Assembly: GCA_025055355.1 (NCBI GenBank)
Contig: JANWYM010000312.1
Location: 1 to 5,516 of the forward strand
Length of the DNA stretch: 5,516 bases
Source of the DNA: Abditibacteriales bacterium
Lineage (GTDB): Bacteria; Armatimonadota; Abditibacteriia; Abditibacteriales; JANWYM01
Direction: 5' to 3'
In this document: piece after piece, positions 5,374 to 5,516 of the stretch
Layout of the letters: each line of letters starts with the position of its first letter
Numbering within the stretch: the stretch's first letter is position 1
Translations under genes and position numbers: made by a program
Notes under the pieces: generated by a model
What the model was told of the DNA's origin: nothing
Databases searched by the model: none
The model's input: the letters and a program-made list of their open reading frames with translations, nothing else

Positions 5374-5516
5374 AGGATCGTGCTGAGCGGGGAGCTGGCG
5401 GTGCCCTGAACCGGAAATCCGCCTATGCCGGGCTGACCCCCCGCCCGAGGTCCGCGTTTGTGGGGACGAGCCCCGCGTAAGTGGTGTCGAAGACTGTGCC
5501 CCATGCGACGCAGCGA
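5374..5516 (+). ncRNA. Signal recognition particle RNA, large bacterial type, 5' part
   Basis: This is the RNA of the signal recognition particle, which with Ffh targets nascent membrane and secreted proteins to the translocon. The sequence follows the Alu-domain half of the Bacillus-type SRP RNA. CGTGCTGAGCGGGGAG is followed by GGCGGTGCCCTG, then AAATCCGCC, GCCGGGC, and CGAGGTCCGCGTTTG, and later GTAAGTGGTGTCGA. GGCGG/CCGCC form one Alu hairpin, and GGGG (5462-5465) pairs with CCCC (5471-5474) in a local hairpin. The window ends before the Ffh-binding S domain and the 3' strand, so the gene is incomplete here. The exact 5' end is uncertain by a few bases (5372-5378). It starts at most a few bases after the tRNA-like element, with no room for its own promoter, so it must be processed from the upstream transcript or start within it. 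Confidence 0.9.

Noticed and set aside
4965..5504. 179-residue open frame on the minus strand
   Set aside because: It lies antisense to tRNA-Ser, the tRNA-like element and SRP RNA, so it is not a plausible gene.

Overview
The window is GC-rich DNA from a bacterium that reads as a member of the Terrabacteria side of the tree with a large, Bacillus-type SRP RNA. Candidate lineages are Armatimonadota or Chloroflexota-like thermophile relatives. This is inference from two things: the Alu-domain-containing SRP RNA at the right end, and the pair of secreted PQQ-type beta-propeller proteins beginning W-x-x-W-R-G-P, a style common in Planctomycetes, Acidobacteria, Verrucomicrobia and Armatimonadota. 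No gene here fixes the phylum.

Left part (175-3775, minus strand): two secreted paralogous beta-propeller proteins read leftward as a probable two-gene unit from a sigma-70-like promoter at 3814-3843. The first (2576-3775, 399 aa) is a plain propeller. The second (175-2472, 765 aa) adds an Ig-like segment and a C-terminal jelly-roll/LamG-like domain. A perfect 52-bp palindrome (2489-2540) lies between them, just in front of the second gene. A 22-bp sequence from the window's left edge (3-24) recurs exactly at 1109-1130, in frame in the interdomain linker of the second protein.

Middle (3776-4279): a long divergent intergenic region with the leftward promoter at one end and a near-consensus rightward promoter (TTGACA, 18 nt, TATAAT) at the other. 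No convincing gene lies between them.

Right part (4198-5516, plus strand): a translation and protein-export cluster. It runs tRNA-Arg(CCU), tadA (tRNA adenosine deaminase), tRNA-Ser(CGA), tRNA-Ser(GGA), an aberrant tRNA-like element, then the 5' part of a large-type SRP RNA cut by the window edge. The order tadA - SRP RNA is the known Bacillus arrangement, where dnaX follows, so dnaX is the predicted next gene. Small repeats sit between these genes: four tandem heptamers after tadA, and an 83-bp element with 15-bp perfect terminal inverted repeats between the two serine tRNAs.

The most interesting signals are the tRNA-like element abutting the SRP RNA (odd anticodon arm, no CCA, possibly a processing signal), the perfect 52-bp palindrome, the coding-embedded repeat, and the nested inverted-repeat element. 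I see no complete novel multi-gene system.
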